DNA from: CAWCUK01 sp963798775
GTDB taxonomy: Bacteria > Bacteroidota > Ignavibacteria > Ignavibacteriales > Ignavibacteriaceae
Direction of reading: 5' to 3'
NCBI GenBank assembly: GCA_963798775.1
Contig: CAWCUK010000005.1
Location: 245,966-309,965, forward strand
DNA: 64,000 nt
Made by a program: the position numbers and the translations under genes. The first letter of the stretch is position 1. Each line of letters starts with the position of its first letter. Positions 9,105 through 18,838 of this stretch are shown here, in pieces. A model generated the notes under the pieces. It did not search any database. It was not told the DNA's origin and saw only the letters and a program-made list of their open reading frames with translations.

Positions 9105-10109
9105 TTGTTAGAGAATCAACATATTGATGATGAAGAAATAAAAGAATGCGTTAAACAAAAGGATTATGGAACCGCGGCAAAATTGCTTCTTAAACAGCAG
9201 AAAGAAACATGGGCGCAAATAACCGAAGGGTATAGCTGGCTTGAAACTGTTGAAACAAAAATTTTCCGGTTTGAGGGATTTGAAATAAAAATACAGTTTA
9301 ACCCGGGAAGATTAAAATCGAGTTCGGCAAAGGTTGACGCAAAATCGATAAAAGAAAGAAAATGTTTTTTATGTCCGGAAAATCTTCCTGAACTGCAGAA
9401 GGGTATAGAATATAAGGATGGTTATATAATTCTTGTAAATCCGTTCCCTATTTTCCCGGAACATTTTACTTTGCCTCATGTTGAGCATAAAGCGCAGAAT
9501 ATAAAAAATTCATTTTCAACTTTATTATCCTTAAGCAAAGATTTGTCTAAATATTATTCCGTTTTTTACAACGGCCCCTTCTGCGGCGCTTCGGCTCCCG
9601 ATCATATGCATTTTCAAGCCGGCACAAAATTTTTTATGCCTATTGAAAATGATTTTCATCAATTAAAAAATGAGTACGGCGAAATTATTTATGATCAAAA
9701 TGATTTAATAATTACCGGTATTGATGACGGCCTGAGAAAATTTATTTCATTCGAAGGAACAGACGATAAAATTTTAATAAATGTTTTTGAAGATTTTTAT
9801 AAACATTATAACGCAATTTCTAAAGACGGCCGGGAACCGATGATGAATATTCTTTCTTTTTACGAAGAGGAATTCGGATGGCGGGTTTTAATTTTTGTAA
9901 GAGAAAAACATCGTTCGTCTCATTATTTTGCCGAAGGTGAAAATAACATTTTGCTCAGTCCCGCTTCTGTTGATTTAGGAGGAGTTTGTATAACTCCGCT
10001 TGAGAAAGATTTTAATAAAATAACCAAAGAAAACATTATAGAGATTTTTCAAGAAATCGGTATAGGGAAAGAACATTTTGATTATCTAAAAGAAAGTTTT
10101 AAAAAATAA
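9105..10109 (+). CDS. DUF4922 protein, putative nucleotidyltransferase/phosphorylase of the GalT/HIT superfamily
   Basis: 334 residues. The key motif is APDHMHFQAG, giving H167-x-H169-x-Q171. The HxHxQ pattern is that of GalT, Ap4A phosphorylase and GDP-galactose phosphorylase, where the second His carries the nucleotidyl group. A CFLCPENLP segment, a possible zinc site, and NPFPIFPEHFTLPHVEH, a typical substrate-binding strand of this fold, lie upstream of it. A TTG start at 9105 is used because the frame is closed upstream. It follows two glycosyltransferases and a SpoIID gene, so a role in making or salvaging the nucleotide sugar for that pathway is a reasonable inference. The exact reaction is not known. 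Confidence 0.8.
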   Translation: MLENQHIDDEEIKECVKQKDYGTAAKLLLKQQKETWAQITEGYSWLETVETKIFRFEGFEIKIQFNPGRLKSSSAKVDAKSIKERKCFLCPENLPELQKGIEYKDGYIILVNPFPIFPEHFTLPHVEHKAQNIKNSFSTLLSLSKDLSKYYSVFYNGPFCGASAPDHMHFQAGTKFFMPIENDFHQLKNEYGEIIYDQNDLIITGIDDGLRKFISFEGTDDKILINVFEDFYKHYNAISKDGREPMMNILSFYEEEFGWRVLIFVREKHRSSHYFAEGENNILLSPASVDLGGVCITPLEKDFNKITKENIIEIFQEIGIGKEHFDYLKESFKK

Positions 10110-10131
10110 TTTGAAGTCTTCTGAGAAGCGT

Positions 10132-10162
10132 AGTGCCTTAATAAAAAATTCATTAAGGCACT
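10132..10162. terminator. Bidirectional hairpin terminator
   Basis: Near-perfect inverted repeat AGTGCCTTAAT / ATTAAGGCACT with a 9-base loop between convergent DUF4922 and DUF885 genes. Confidence 0.7.
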
Positions 10163-10168
10163 TAAATA

Positions 10169-11506
10169 TTATTTATTACTTTTTAAACCGGATGGTGTTT
10201 GCGGAGTTGATAAAATATATTTGAATAATTCCCATCTTTTAATCTGGTTTTCTGCTATACCGCCATTTGAGTTTATATAATCTTTCACAATATCCTGCCC
10301 CACATTATAATTGATTACATAACTTCTATACTTGTCGATAAACTTCAACCTTTGTTCGGCACGTTCATCATTCATTAAAGAATATTTTTTTAGATAATTT
10401 TTTGTTTCTTCTTTTGTCCATTTTCCGTTAAGATAATTTCTAGCCGCTTCGTTTCCGGCATAACTAAGTTTATCAACCAAATCCAGAACTTCATAATATT
10501 TATCAGCCTTTGATGAATCCAATCCGGCTATAGGAAACAGAACTTCTTTTTCAAACTTAATTCTTTCATACCCGGGAAAAGCTACTTTAATTCCATAATT
10601 AGCACTGCCTTCGGCAATTAAAGATTGCGGAGAATAAAGTGGATAAACTGAAAATTCTACAAAACCTTCTCTTTTTACCAAATGCTGTTCAAGAAGAGAA
10701 TTATAAACATGATGCCCCGGGTAACCTTCGTGCGCCGCAAGATCAACAGCTCTTTCTATGTAAATCGGCAAATCAGTATTCACTTGAATTACACTATAAT
10801 TGTTTCCCTTGTACCAATTGTAGCCGCTCCAGGGTTTATCGTTTACATATTCAACTTTAAAATTTTCATCGCGCGGAAGTTCAATATGCTGTAGAGTTCT
10901 TTTTCTGCATTCATCTATTGCGGCCTTAAATACATCATCAAGTTTATCTTTAGGAATTATAAACGCTTCTTTAAATAACCGCAGCCTTTGGCTAACATCG
11001 CCTTTTCCGGGTAAAACTTCACTAAGTTTATTTATCGTCTCTTTAAAAAATTCTTCATCATGAACAGGTGCTTCAGTATCATATAAGGCTTTTGTTTCTT
11101 CATCAAAAGTAAAAGTGCCTCCTGTCAGCATAAATATTCTGGCTTTTACGGCTAATAGCTGTTTATATAAAAATCTATAACGAAGCACTTCAAGTTTATT
11201 CGCCTTATAATTACTTAAATCTTCAAGTTGATTTAATAATTTATCTGCGTCGGCGGTTAATTGTGAAAACGCAGTTGAATTATTTTCGATTTTTTCAGTT
11301 GAATCAGGCTTTAAATTATCAGGTCCGTAATAGGCATCAACATAACCCGGATCATATTGTCCCACATTCAAAACAAGCTTTACATAATCTTCGGCAATTT
11401 TATTCATCTTAGTATCCAATTCATCATTTATTTGATTATTATTTTTATCTGTGCAAGAAGTAAAAGTAATTAGCAAAAATATAGCGGGCAATAAAATTAA
11501 TTTCAT
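10169..11506 (-). CDS. DUF885 family lipoprotein, putative metallopeptidase/hydrolase
   Basis: A 445-residue precursor from the ATG at 11504-11506, chosen because AAAGGTG precedes it and it begins MKLILLPAIFLLITFTSC, a lipoprotein signal with lipobox TFTSC. A longer open frame to 11620 would place the signal internally and is unlikely. The family hallmark HEGYPGHH starts at about residue 259; in DUF885 proteins this is thought to be a zinc site related to HExxH peptidases. Other family features are the N-terminal DPGYVDAYYGP and C-terminal YLNGKWTKEE. It is probably an envelope-anchored hydrolase of peptides, inferred from the family only. Confidence 0.8.
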   Translation of the reverse strand: MKLILLPAIFLLITFTSCTDKNNNQINDELDTKMNKIAEDYVKLVLNVGQYDPGYVDAYYGPDNLKPDSTEKIENNSTAFSQLTADADKLLNQLEDLSNYKANKLEVLRYRFLYKQLLAVKARIFMLTGGTFTFDEETKALYDTEAPVHDEEFFKETINKLSEVLPGKGDVSQRLRLFKEAFIIPKDKLDDVFKAAIDECRKRTLQHIELPRDENFKVEYVNDKPWSGYNWYKGNNYSVIQVNTDLPIYIERAVDLAAHEGYPGHHVYNSLLEQHLVKREGFVEFSVYPLYSPQSLIAEGSANYGIKVAFPGYERIKFEKEVLFPIAGLDSSKADKYYEVLDLVDKLSYAGNEAARNYLNGKWTKEETKNYLKKYSLMNDERAEQRLKFIDKYRSYVINYNVGQDIVKDYINSNGGIAENQIKRWELFKYILSTPQTPSGLKSNK

Positions 11507-11601
11507 AGCACCTTTCCGGATTGATTTAAAGAAGAATATAGATATGTAAATTATTATTTTATTTTTTGATTTGAAAATGCGGATGTGAATATAGATAAGA
11601 A

Positions 11602-11636
11602 AAAGGCTGTAAAATAACATTGAAGTTACAGCCTTT
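11602..11636 (-). terminator. Rho-independent terminator of the amylase gene
   Basis: Stem AAAGGCTGTAA / TTACAGCCTTT just downstream of the minus-strand amylase stop. It lies between that gene and the DUF885 gene. Confidence 0.65.
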
Positions 11637-11643
11637 AAAATTT

Positions 11644-14052
11644 TTATTTAAGTTTTAGAATTCTGAATCCCAACGCTGGGATATCGAATGATATTTTACT
11701 TTGGCTAATATTAATTTTATCGCCGTTCATCAAATCTTCCGCTTCGGTAAGATTATAAATTTTTGGCAGATTTTCCGAAACGGAATGAGAAACTGAATCT
11801 TTATTTAAAGCGATTAAAACTCGTTCATTTAAATCATCGCGTAAATAAACATATAAATTAGAATCGGCATCTAAAGTTTGAAAATCTCCATATTTTAAAG
11901 CCGAATTATTTTTTCTTAGATGAATTATTTTTCTTACATCGTTAAGCGTCTCTTTTTCCCAACCGGAAAGCTGATTTCCGAATCTCATCATTCTTCTGTT
12001 ATCAGGATCCGCGGCTCCTGTCATTCCTATTTCATCGCCGTAATAAACAACCGGCACCCCGGGAATAGTTACGTTAAAAGCCAGGAAAAGTTCAAGTTTT
12101 TTATAACTTGATTTATGATCAACTTCAGGAGGATTATTCCAGCCTATTTCACTTGCGTCTCCGCCGTTTAAGCTAACGTCTGAATCGGCGTATGCCATAA
12201 ATCTAACTTTGTCGTGGCTGTCCATAACATTGCCCATCAAATTATTCACGCCATAAACATCAAAACTTTGCTTAAGCTGATTATCCAGTTGTTTAAAGGG
12301 CACATTTGTATCCACAAAAGTCGGAATCGCGGTGTCGTAAAGATTAAAATTAAACTGCGCGTCGAGCTGTCCGTTATCTACATATGAGCTTACCAGATGG
12401 TAGCTACCGAAGGTTTCACCGATTTGAAAAAGTGTTTTATTTTCGGGAACCTCAATATTTTGTTTTAATTTTTTAGTAAGCGTTCGCCAGAATTTATTCG
12501 GAACATGCTTAACCGCATCGTGACGAAAACCGTCGGCGCCGGTTTCTTTAAGCCACCAAACCGCGTTGTCGGTCATGGTATCAACCGCGGCTTGCGAGCC
12601 TTCATAATCGAAAGAAGGCATATAGGGTTCAAACCAAGTTGTTAAACGATGTTCATCCCAAAGACGAAGATTAAGTTTACCGTTCGGCAATTTAAGCTGC
12701 CCGAACCAATCGCGATGTTCTTTAAAATAAGGATGTTCTTCGTGAACATGGTTCGCGACGTAATCAAGCAGAACTTTAATATTATGCTGGTGAGCGATTG
12801 AAATCATTTTTTTTAGCAGATTCATATCGCCGAATCGTTCTTCAACTCTTGTTGGTGAAATAGGCCAATAACCGTGATAGCCCGTGTAATAGCGGTGAGG
12901 TTCCGGATATTCTTGAAAAGCGCTGTCTGTATTATCATTAACCGGGGAAATCCAAAGCGTATTTACACCTAACGAATCAAAATAACCGTCGTCCAGTTTA
13001 TCAATAATACCTTGTAAATCACCACCGAAATAATTTGCTTTTTCTGTCAAATGAGGATCTTTAACGGGTTCACTGTTGCTTTTATCGCCGTCATCAAACC
13101 TGTCAATCATTATAGAATAAATTATGCTGTTTTCAGGAAAAATATCTTCTTCTTTTCCCGCGGGTTTTCCTTTAATTAAGCGAACTGTTTGAATATTGGT
13201 ATTTTGCCCGTCCTGAGTTATTGCCGCTCTTATAACAGCGGTTTTACCCAGTATATCTCTTCGTAAAACATCTCCTTTAAATGAAATTGAAATTGTATCT
13301 CCTTTTATTGCAATATCATCTCTGATTATTTCATTATTATTTAATAAAGCTAAAACGTTTTTATGATCTATCGGGGAAGTTTGATTTTCTTTTTCATAAT
13401 AAAACGAAATTGTAAAAACATCACCGGTTAATTTTTCATCTAAAATATGAAGATAAGCCTTACCGCTGTGGCGGTTTTCTACTTTTATAACTGAGTTGAA
13501 ATCGCCGAAACCGTTTGGTGTTTTAGCGGGATTTACCGGATCAATTATTTCTTTTCCGTCAACATAAAACTTATACTCATATCTTCCCGGATCAAGCGGC
13601 ACGTTAGTCTCATAGATGCCTTCCTTATTTTTGTGCATCGGTATGTTTTCTCTGTTCCAGCCGTTAAAGCTTCCAAAAAGGTTTACGTTTTTAGGATTTC
13701 CTTCCGGCTTATATTTGAAAGTATGTTTTTCCTTTAAGGTTGAAATAACGGGAATATGAAAATACCTGTTGCCTAGCTGAAAGCGCAGAAGATCCATTCC
13801 TTCAAAATTATTTAGCGGATGGAAGAATAACATATTATCAATAGGTCTGTATATTACATTAATTTTTTTATCAGAAGTAAATTTCACATTGTAATATTGG
13901 CGATAAAAAAGATCGCTTACCGGAATTGAATCAACTTTTCCGACTGTTAGGTGAATAGGCGGAATTAAATCATTTATCTGCTGGGCAAAACTTATACTTA
14001 AAGATGCAAATAATAATATTAAGAATGAACGCAACAGAACTCGGAATTTCAT
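11644..14052 (-). CDS. Secreted GH13 alpha-amylase family glycosidase with glycogen-binding module
   Basis: An 802-residue protein hydrolysing alpha-glucans. A signal peptide (RSFLILLFASLSISFAQ) is followed by an immunoglobulin-like region, a CBM48/AMPK-type module at about residues 110-190 (NVNLFGSFNGWNRENIPM, GRYEYKFYVDGKE), and a GH13 barrel. Catalytic residues fit the family: nucleophile D512 in GFRHDAVKHV, acid/base E546 in QIGETFGSY and transition-state Asp D614 in NVMDSHDKVRF. Region I is DYVANHVH. The layout recalls cyclomaltodextrinase/neopullulanase-like enzymes, but an extracytoplasmic location suggests use of external starch or glycogen. It is 33 bp downstream of the ABC transporter gene, possibly in one transcript. 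Confidence 0.9.
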   Translation of the reverse strand: MKFRVLLRSFLILLFASLSISFAQQINDLIPPIHLTVGKVDSIPVSDLFYRQYYNVKFTSDKKINVIYRPIDNMLFFHPLNNFEGMDLLRFQLGNRYFHIPVISTLKEKHTFKYKPEGNPKNVNLFGSFNGWNRENIPMHKNKEGIYETNVPLDPGRYEYKFYVDGKEIIDPVNPAKTPNGFGDFNSVIKVENRHSGKAYLHILDEKLTGDVFTISFYYEKENQTSPIDHKNVLALLNNNEIIRDDIAIKGDTISISFKGDVLRRDILGKTAVIRAAITQDGQNTNIQTVRLIKGKPAGKEEDIFPENSIIYSIMIDRFDDGDKSNSEPVKDPHLTEKANYFGGDLQGIIDKLDDGYFDSLGVNTLWISPVNDNTDSAFQEYPEPHRYYTGYHGYWPISPTRVEERFGDMNLLKKMISIAHQHNIKVLLDYVANHVHEEHPYFKEHRDWFGQLKLPNGKLNLRLWDEHRLTTWFEPYMPSFDYEGSQAAVDTMTDNAVWWLKETGADGFRHDAVKHVPNKFWRTLTKKLKQNIEVPENKTLFQIGETFGSYHLVSSYVDNGQLDAQFNFNLYDTAIPTFVDTNVPFKQLDNQLKQSFDVYGVNNLMGNVMDSHDKVRFMAYADSDVSLNGGDASEIGWNNPPEVDHKSSYKKLELFLAFNVTIPGVPVVYYGDEIGMTGAADPDNRRMMRFGNQLSGWEKETLNDVRKIIHLRKNNSALKYGDFQTLDADSNLYVYLRDDLNERVLIALNKDSVSHSVSENLPKIYNLTEAEDLMNGDKINISQSKISFDIPALGFRILKLK

Positions 14053-14085
14053 TATCTATGCCTTTATCAAAATTATTAATATTTT

Positions 14086-15858
14086 CTAAATTTGTTTGAT
14101 GTTTGGTTTATTAAAAAGTTCCCTTTCACCTATCTGCTGCCGCCACATAGCAAAATATAATCCTTTAACTTTCAGAAGTTCTTCATGTGTACCGGATTCA
14201 ATTATATGCCCGCGTTCTAAAACATAAATTCTATCAGAATGCAGAACAGTTGAAAGGCGATGGGCAATTAAAATAGTTATAAGATCTTTTCTTGCCGATA
14301 TTTTTCGTATAGTTTCACTTATTTCTTCTTCGGTTAAAGAATCAAGAGCGGAAGTTGCTTCGTCAAAAACTAAAAGATGAGGTTTCCGTAATAACGCGCG
14401 TGCTATTGAAAGCCGCTGTTTTTCACCGCCGGAAACTTTTACCCCGCCCTCGCCTATCATTGTATTAAGTCCGTTATCCGCGCGAGCCAGTAAATTTTGG
14501 CAAGCTGCTTTTTCTAAAACTTCCAAGCATTCATTATCGCTTGCGTTGGGATTTACAAAAAGAAGATTTTCCTTTATTGTGCCGGAAAAAAGTTGTGTAT
14601 CTTGTGTTACGAATCCTATTTTTTCTTTTAATTCATCGAAATCAATTTCGTCTCCGGCGTGTTCATTATAATAAATTTTTCCTTCTTGCGGAGTATATAA
14701 TCCCACCAATAATTTAACCAAAGTTGTTTTCCCTGCTCCTGAAGGGCCAACAAACGCAATTGTTTCACCAACTCGCGCATCAAACGAAATATTATTTATT
14801 GCCTTTGCAGCTGCCGATTGATGTTTAAAACTTACATCTTTAAAACGCAGAGATTTTATTTCACCCAAAGTAACAGGATTTATTGGTTTTTTTTCTACAG
14901 GAAGTTTTAAAATATTTTCAAAATTAAATAATGAAACTTCTGCTTCTCGATAAATATTGATTATTTCGCCGAGACTTTGCAGCGGACCGAAAATAAAAAA
15001 TGAATAAAGGAAAAGAGAAAAGAATTGCCCAACTGTAATTGCTTGTATAAATATTAAATAAAGCATTATAAAAATTATTGTGGTTCTAATAAAATTGACC
15101 GAAGTTCCTTGGATAAAACTAAGTCCTCTGATATATTTAACTTTTTTTAACTCAAGCTGAAGTATTTTATCCGTTGTTGAATTTAACCGGTTAATTTCCT
15201 GCTGACCTAACCCTAAGCTTTTTACAAGCTCGATATTTCTTAAAGATTCGGTTGTGGTTCCGGCAAGAGCCGTTGTTTCATCTACAATTACCTTTTGAAT
15301 TTTTTTAATTTTCCGGCTAAGAATTGAGCTTATTATTCCTAATATTGGAACGGCCGAAAAGAATATAGGAGCAATTACCCAATAAACATTAATGGCGTAA
15401 ACAGTAACAAAAATTACTCCGACCAAAGAAGTAAATAAAGTATTTACGGCAGCTGAAATTAATCGTTCAACATCTACCCTAACCTTTTGCAGAACGCCTA
15501 ATGTTTGTCCGCTTCTCTGATCTTCAAATAAATTATAAGGAAGTTCTAAAGAATGCTTTATTCCGTCAGAATAAATTTGGGCTCCCAGACGATGTGTAAT
15601 TACATTTACAAAATAATCTTGAAAATTTTTGGCAAGCCGCGAAATAAAAGCTACGCCCACTGCTGCGGCTAATAGCAGACTTACTCCTCTAAAAAATTCT
15701 CCGGTTGTATATTCCGAAAATTTTGTGGCGTATTTATCTATAACAATCCGGAAGATGTACGGATCTAATAAAGAAAAAACTTGATTTACGGCAGCCAGAA
15801 AAAGCGCAAGTAAAACAAGTTTCCAATATTGCTTTAGGTATGAATAAAGAATTTTCAT
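14086..15858 (-). CDS. ABC transporter, fused permease and ATPase (exporter type)
   Basis: 590 residues: a six-helix transmembrane domain (about 1-320) followed by a nucleotide-binding domain. Walker A is GPSGAGKTT (K377), signature VSGGEKQRLSIARALL, Walker B LLVFDEATSALDS and the switch His in LIAHRLSTV. This is a half-transporter that works as a dimer in the inner membrane, of the MsbA/multidrug group. The substrate cannot be inferred. It is upstream of and close to the amylase gene on the same strand. Confidence 0.9.
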   Translation of the reverse strand: MKILYSYLKQYWKLVLLALFLAAVNQVFSLLDPYIFRIVIDKYATKFSEYTTGEFFRGVSLLLAAAVGVAFISRLAKNFQDYFVNVITHRLGAQIYSDGIKHSLELPYNLFEDQRSGQTLGVLQKVRVDVERLISAAVNTLFTSLVGVIFVTVYAINVYWVIAPIFFSAVPILGIISSILSRKIKKIQKVIVDETTALAGTTTESLRNIELVKSLGLGQQEINRLNSTTDKILQLELKKVKYIRGLSFIQGTSVNFIRTTIIFIMLYLIFIQAITVGQFFSLFLYSFFIFGPLQSLGEIINIYREAEVSLFNFENILKLPVEKKPINPVTLGEIKSLRFKDVSFKHQSAAAKAINNISFDARVGETIAFVGPSGAGKTTLVKLLVGLYTPQEGKIYYNEHAGDEIDFDELKEKIGFVTQDTQLFSGTIKENLLFVNPNASDNECLEVLEKAACQNLLARADNGLNTMIGEGGVKVSGGEKQRLSIARALLRKPHLLVFDEATSALDSLTEEEISETIRKISARKDLITILIAHRLSTVLHSDRIYVLERGHIIESGTHEELLKVKGLYFAMWRQQIGERELFNKPNIKQI

Positions 15859-16169
15859 TTATAGGATGAAAATAAAGATAACTATAATGAATTAAAACTA
15901 TTAAAAGCACGCGGTTCTCACTGTTGAGAAGTTTATTTTAAATTTGCTCTTATAGTTAGGAATTATATACTTTATTCTAAGCGATTTTGAAATATTTAAT
16001 CATTTTTAGATGGCATAGTTTGTGAATTTGGATAGCCGATTTTCCCAAAGTTTATGCTGTAAGCGGTTTAGCGTAAAACTTTATGACCTTTTTATAATAA
16101 GACAAAAACTTCCGATTTAAGCGGTTTATTATTAATTTTGTCCATTCACTATTTTAATTTTTAAAGAAT
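15859..16169. other. Intergenic region between divergent ABC-transporter and cbb3 operons
   Basis: 311 bp, AT-rich. It must hold both promoters. TAATTTTG at 16133-16140 fits the Bacteroidetes-type -7 element for ccoI, but no matching -33 TTG is present at 19-20 bp. The phrase AGCGGTTTA occurs twice (about 16060 and 16119). No FNR-type palindrome, tRNA or ORF was seen. Confidence 0.4.
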
Positions 16170-18608
16170 TTGGCGATTCAATATTTAAATAACACGGATG
16201 CGTCTTTTAAATGTTACCATTGCGGCGATTTTTGTAAGGATGATTCCATAAAAATTGATGAAAAGGTTTTCTGCTGTAACGGCTGTAGAACTGTTTATCA
16301 AATTTTAAATGAAAATCAGCTTTGTAATTACTACGCAATTGGCGAAACGCCCGGCATTTCTTTAAAAAATCCAATCGTAACAAAATTTGATTATCTGGAT
16401 GAAGAAAAAATTGTTGATCAAATAATTGATTTTAAAGATGAAAACACTACAGCTGTTTCTTTTTACATTCCCCAGATGCACTGCAGTTCGTGCATTTGGC
16501 TTTTGGAAAATTTATATAATCTGAATAACGCGGTTAGTTTTTCGCGAGTAAATTTCTTAAAAAAAATTCTTTCTGTTAGATTTAATAATAAACAATTAAG
16601 TTTAAAAGAATTAGTAAAACTTCTTTCCTCAATCGGATACGAACCGCAGATAAAATTAGATAGTGCAGAAAAAAAGCAAGATTCTTCGTCTGCAAAAAAA
16701 CTTTATTATAAAATAGGAATCGCGGCATTCTGCTTCGGAAATATAATGTTGCTTAGCTTTCCGGAATATTTAAACATAAATGTATCCGAAGTTTTTTACC
16801 GCAAAGTTTTCGGCTATTTAAATTTATTGCTTTCACTGCCGGTTTTCTTTTATTCTGCTTCTGAATATTTTCTTTCCGCTTGGGGCGGATTAAAGAAAAA
16901 AATAATAAATATAGATTTTCCTATCTCACTCGGAATTCTCGTTCTATTTTCGCGCAGTGTTTATGAAATTTTTACATTTACCGGCAGCGGATATTTTGAT
17001 TCACTAACAGGATTAATTTTCTTTCTTCTTATCGGAAAACTTTTTCAAGAAAAAACTTACGAGTCTCTAAACTTCGAACGTAATTATAAATCTTATTTCC
17101 CTTTAGCTGTTACCGTTAAAAAAGATAAGAAAGAAAAATCAATTCCTGTTGCCGATTTGAAAATCGGTGATAGAATTATTATACGAAAGCATGAAATTAT
17201 TCCCGCTGATTCTATTTTATTTAACGGAAACGGTTTAATAGATTACAGTTTTGTTACCGGGGAATCTCACCCGGTTGAGAAGGTTTCCGGCGAAATGATT
17301 TTTGCCGGCGGAAGGCAAACAGGCGCCGCAATTGAAGTTGAAGTTGTAAAAGAAGTTTCACAAAGTTATTTAACTCGGCTTTGGAATAATGATTCTTTTC
17401 AAAAACGAAATCAAAGCAGTTTTACTTCATTCTCAAATTCCGTAAGTAAATATTTTACGATTGTTATTCTATTAATTGCTTCGGGTGCTGGTTTATATTG
17501 GTTTCCTGATACCGCAAAAGCGTTAAATGTTTTTACAGCAGTATTAATTGTGGCATGTCCTTGCGCTCTTGCGTTATCTATTCCTTTTACCCTCGGCAAT
17601 AGTTTAAGAATTTTCGGCCGGAATAAATTTTATTTAAAAAATACAGGCGCAATTGAAGAGATGGCCAAAATCGATTCAATTGTGTTTGATAAAACCGGGA
17701 CTATAACCGAATTAGATAATTCAAGAATTGAATTTATCGGAGCGGAATTAAATGATTTTCAGAAAGAGGTTATTAAATCTCTCGTTAAAAATTCAACTCA
17801 CCCTTTAAGTAAAATAATTTACGATAATTTGAACGGTGAAAATAATTTTGATGTTGTTAATTTTGATGAAATAAACGGCGAAGGAATACAGGGAAGGATA
17901 TTTGATAAAGAGATAAGACTTGGCTCCGTTAAATTTATTTCACAAAATGTTGATACTGACATTTTCAATAATTATTCTGAAGAAAGTTTCAGCAGTAAGT
18001 TTGATACAAAGGTTTATTTATCAATCAATAAGGAAGTGCTCGGATATTTTAAAATCTCTAATTCGTACCGGAAAGGCATAGAAAGTCTTATTCCTGAATT
18101 AAATTCTCAATACAATTTAATGCTGCTTTCAGGCGATAATGAAGGGGAAAAATCAAACTTACTAAAATTTTTTGATGATGAAAATCAGCTTCATTTTAAA
18201 CAAACTCCGGACGATAAATTAAATTTTATTAAGAATCTGCAGGCATTAAATAAAAAAGTAATGATGATAGGCGACGGCTTAAATGATGCCGGCGCATTAA
18301 GCCAAAGTAATTTTGGAGTTTCTGTAACTGATAATATCAGCAATTTTTCCCCCGCATGCGATGCTATTTTAGAAGCATCAATGCTGAAGCGGATAAAAAA
18401 ATTTTTACATTTTTCCCGCATAAGTATCAATATTATTTACGCCAGTTTTATAATTTCTTTTGTTTATAATCTGGTGGGATTAAGTTTTGCGGTTGAAGGC
18501 TTGCTTTCTCCTATTGTTGCGGCTATACTTATGCCTATCAGCTCAATTTCCGTTGTAGTTTTTGCAACGCTCGCTACAAATTTTGCGGCTAGAAGGAACG
18601 GATTATAA
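16170..18608 (+). CDS. ccoI: Copper-translocating P1B-type ATPase for cbb3 oxidase assembly (CcoI/FixI)
   Basis: 812 residues. The N-terminal zinc-finger-like metal-binding domain (CYHCGDFC, CCNGC) typical of FixI/CcoI precedes an HMA domain with MHCSSC (C105, C108). Eight membrane helices follow, with the ion-binding CPC at 463-465 (VACPCALALS), the phosphorylation site D507 in VFDKTGTIT and the hinge GDGLNDAGAL. It supplies copper for the CuB centre of cbb3 oxidase. The start is TTG at 16170. The stop overlaps the next gene's ATG (18608), so it is translationally coupled to ccoS. Confidence 0.93.
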   Translation: MAIQYLNNTDASFKCYHCGDFCKDDSIKIDEKVFCCNGCRTVYQILNENQLCNYYAIGETPGISLKNPIVTKFDYLDEEKIVDQIIDFKDENTTAVSFYIPQMHCSSCIWLLENLYNLNNAVSFSRVNFLKKILSVRFNNKQLSLKELVKLLSSIGYEPQIKLDSAEKKQDSSSAKKLYYKIGIAAFCFGNIMLLSFPEYLNINVSEVFYRKVFGYLNLLLSLPVFFYSASEYFLSAWGGLKKKIINIDFPISLGILVLFSRSVYEIFTFTGSGYFDSLTGLIFFLLIGKLFQEKTYESLNFERNYKSYFPLAVTVKKDKKEKSIPVADLKIGDRIIIRKHEIIPADSILFNGNGLIDYSFVTGESHPVEKVSGEMIFAGGRQTGAAIEVEVVKEVSQSYLTRLWNNDSFQKRNQSSFTSFSNSVSKYFTIVILLIASGAGLYWFPDTAKALNVFTAVLIVACPCALALSIPFTLGNSLRIFGRNKFYLKNTGAIEEMAKIDSIVFDKTGTITELDNSRIEFIGAELNDFQKEVIKSLVKNSTHPLSKIIYDNLNGENNFDVVNFDEINGEGIQGRIFDKEIRLGSVKFISQNVDTDIFNNYSEESFSSKFDTKVYLSINKEVLGYFKISNSYRKGIESLIPELNSQYNLMLLSGDNEGEKSNLLKFFDDENQLHFKQTPDDKLNFIKNLQALNKKVMMIGDGLNDAGALSQSNFGVSVTDNISNFSPACDAILEASMLKRIKKFLHFSRISINIIYASFIISFVYNLVGLSFAVEGLLSPIVAAILMPISSISVVVFATLATNFAARRNGL

Positions 18609-18808
18609 TGTCTGTTATTGTTGTTTTAATATTAATAAGTCTTTTAGTTGCTTCGGGATTTCTAATCGCTTTTTTATGGGCAGTAAAAAGCGGCCAGTAC
18701 CACGATACATATACTCCTTCGGTAAGAGTTTTATTCGATGAAGAAAAAAAAGAAGCTAAAACTAAACAAAGTGAAAATGAAAAAAATAATTTACAAAATG
18801 AAAAATAA
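18608..18808 (+). CDS. ccoS: cbb3-type oxidase assembly protein CcoS
   Basis: 66 residues with one N-terminal helix (VIVVLILISLLVASGFLIAF) followed by the CcoS-type stretch LWAVKSGQYHDTYTPSVRVL and a charged tail. It is needed for cofactor insertion into cbb3 oxidase. The ATG overlaps the ccoI stop by one base, the usual ccoI-ccoS order. Confidence 0.9.
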   Translation: MSVIVVLILISLLVASGFLIAFLWAVKSGQYHDTYTPSVRVLFDEEKKEAKTKQSENEKNNLQNEK

Positions 18809-18838
18809 ATTCCAGTTCATCTTAAAGGAGCAGTCTTT

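Noticed and set aside
11507..11620. 38-residue N-terminal extension of the DUF885 protein
   Set aside because: The lipoprotein signal begins at the internal ATG (11506), which has a ribosome binding site.
15859..16169. FNR box upstream of ccoI
   Set aside because: No TTGAT-N4-ATCAA palindrome could be found, although oxygen control of the operon would be expected.
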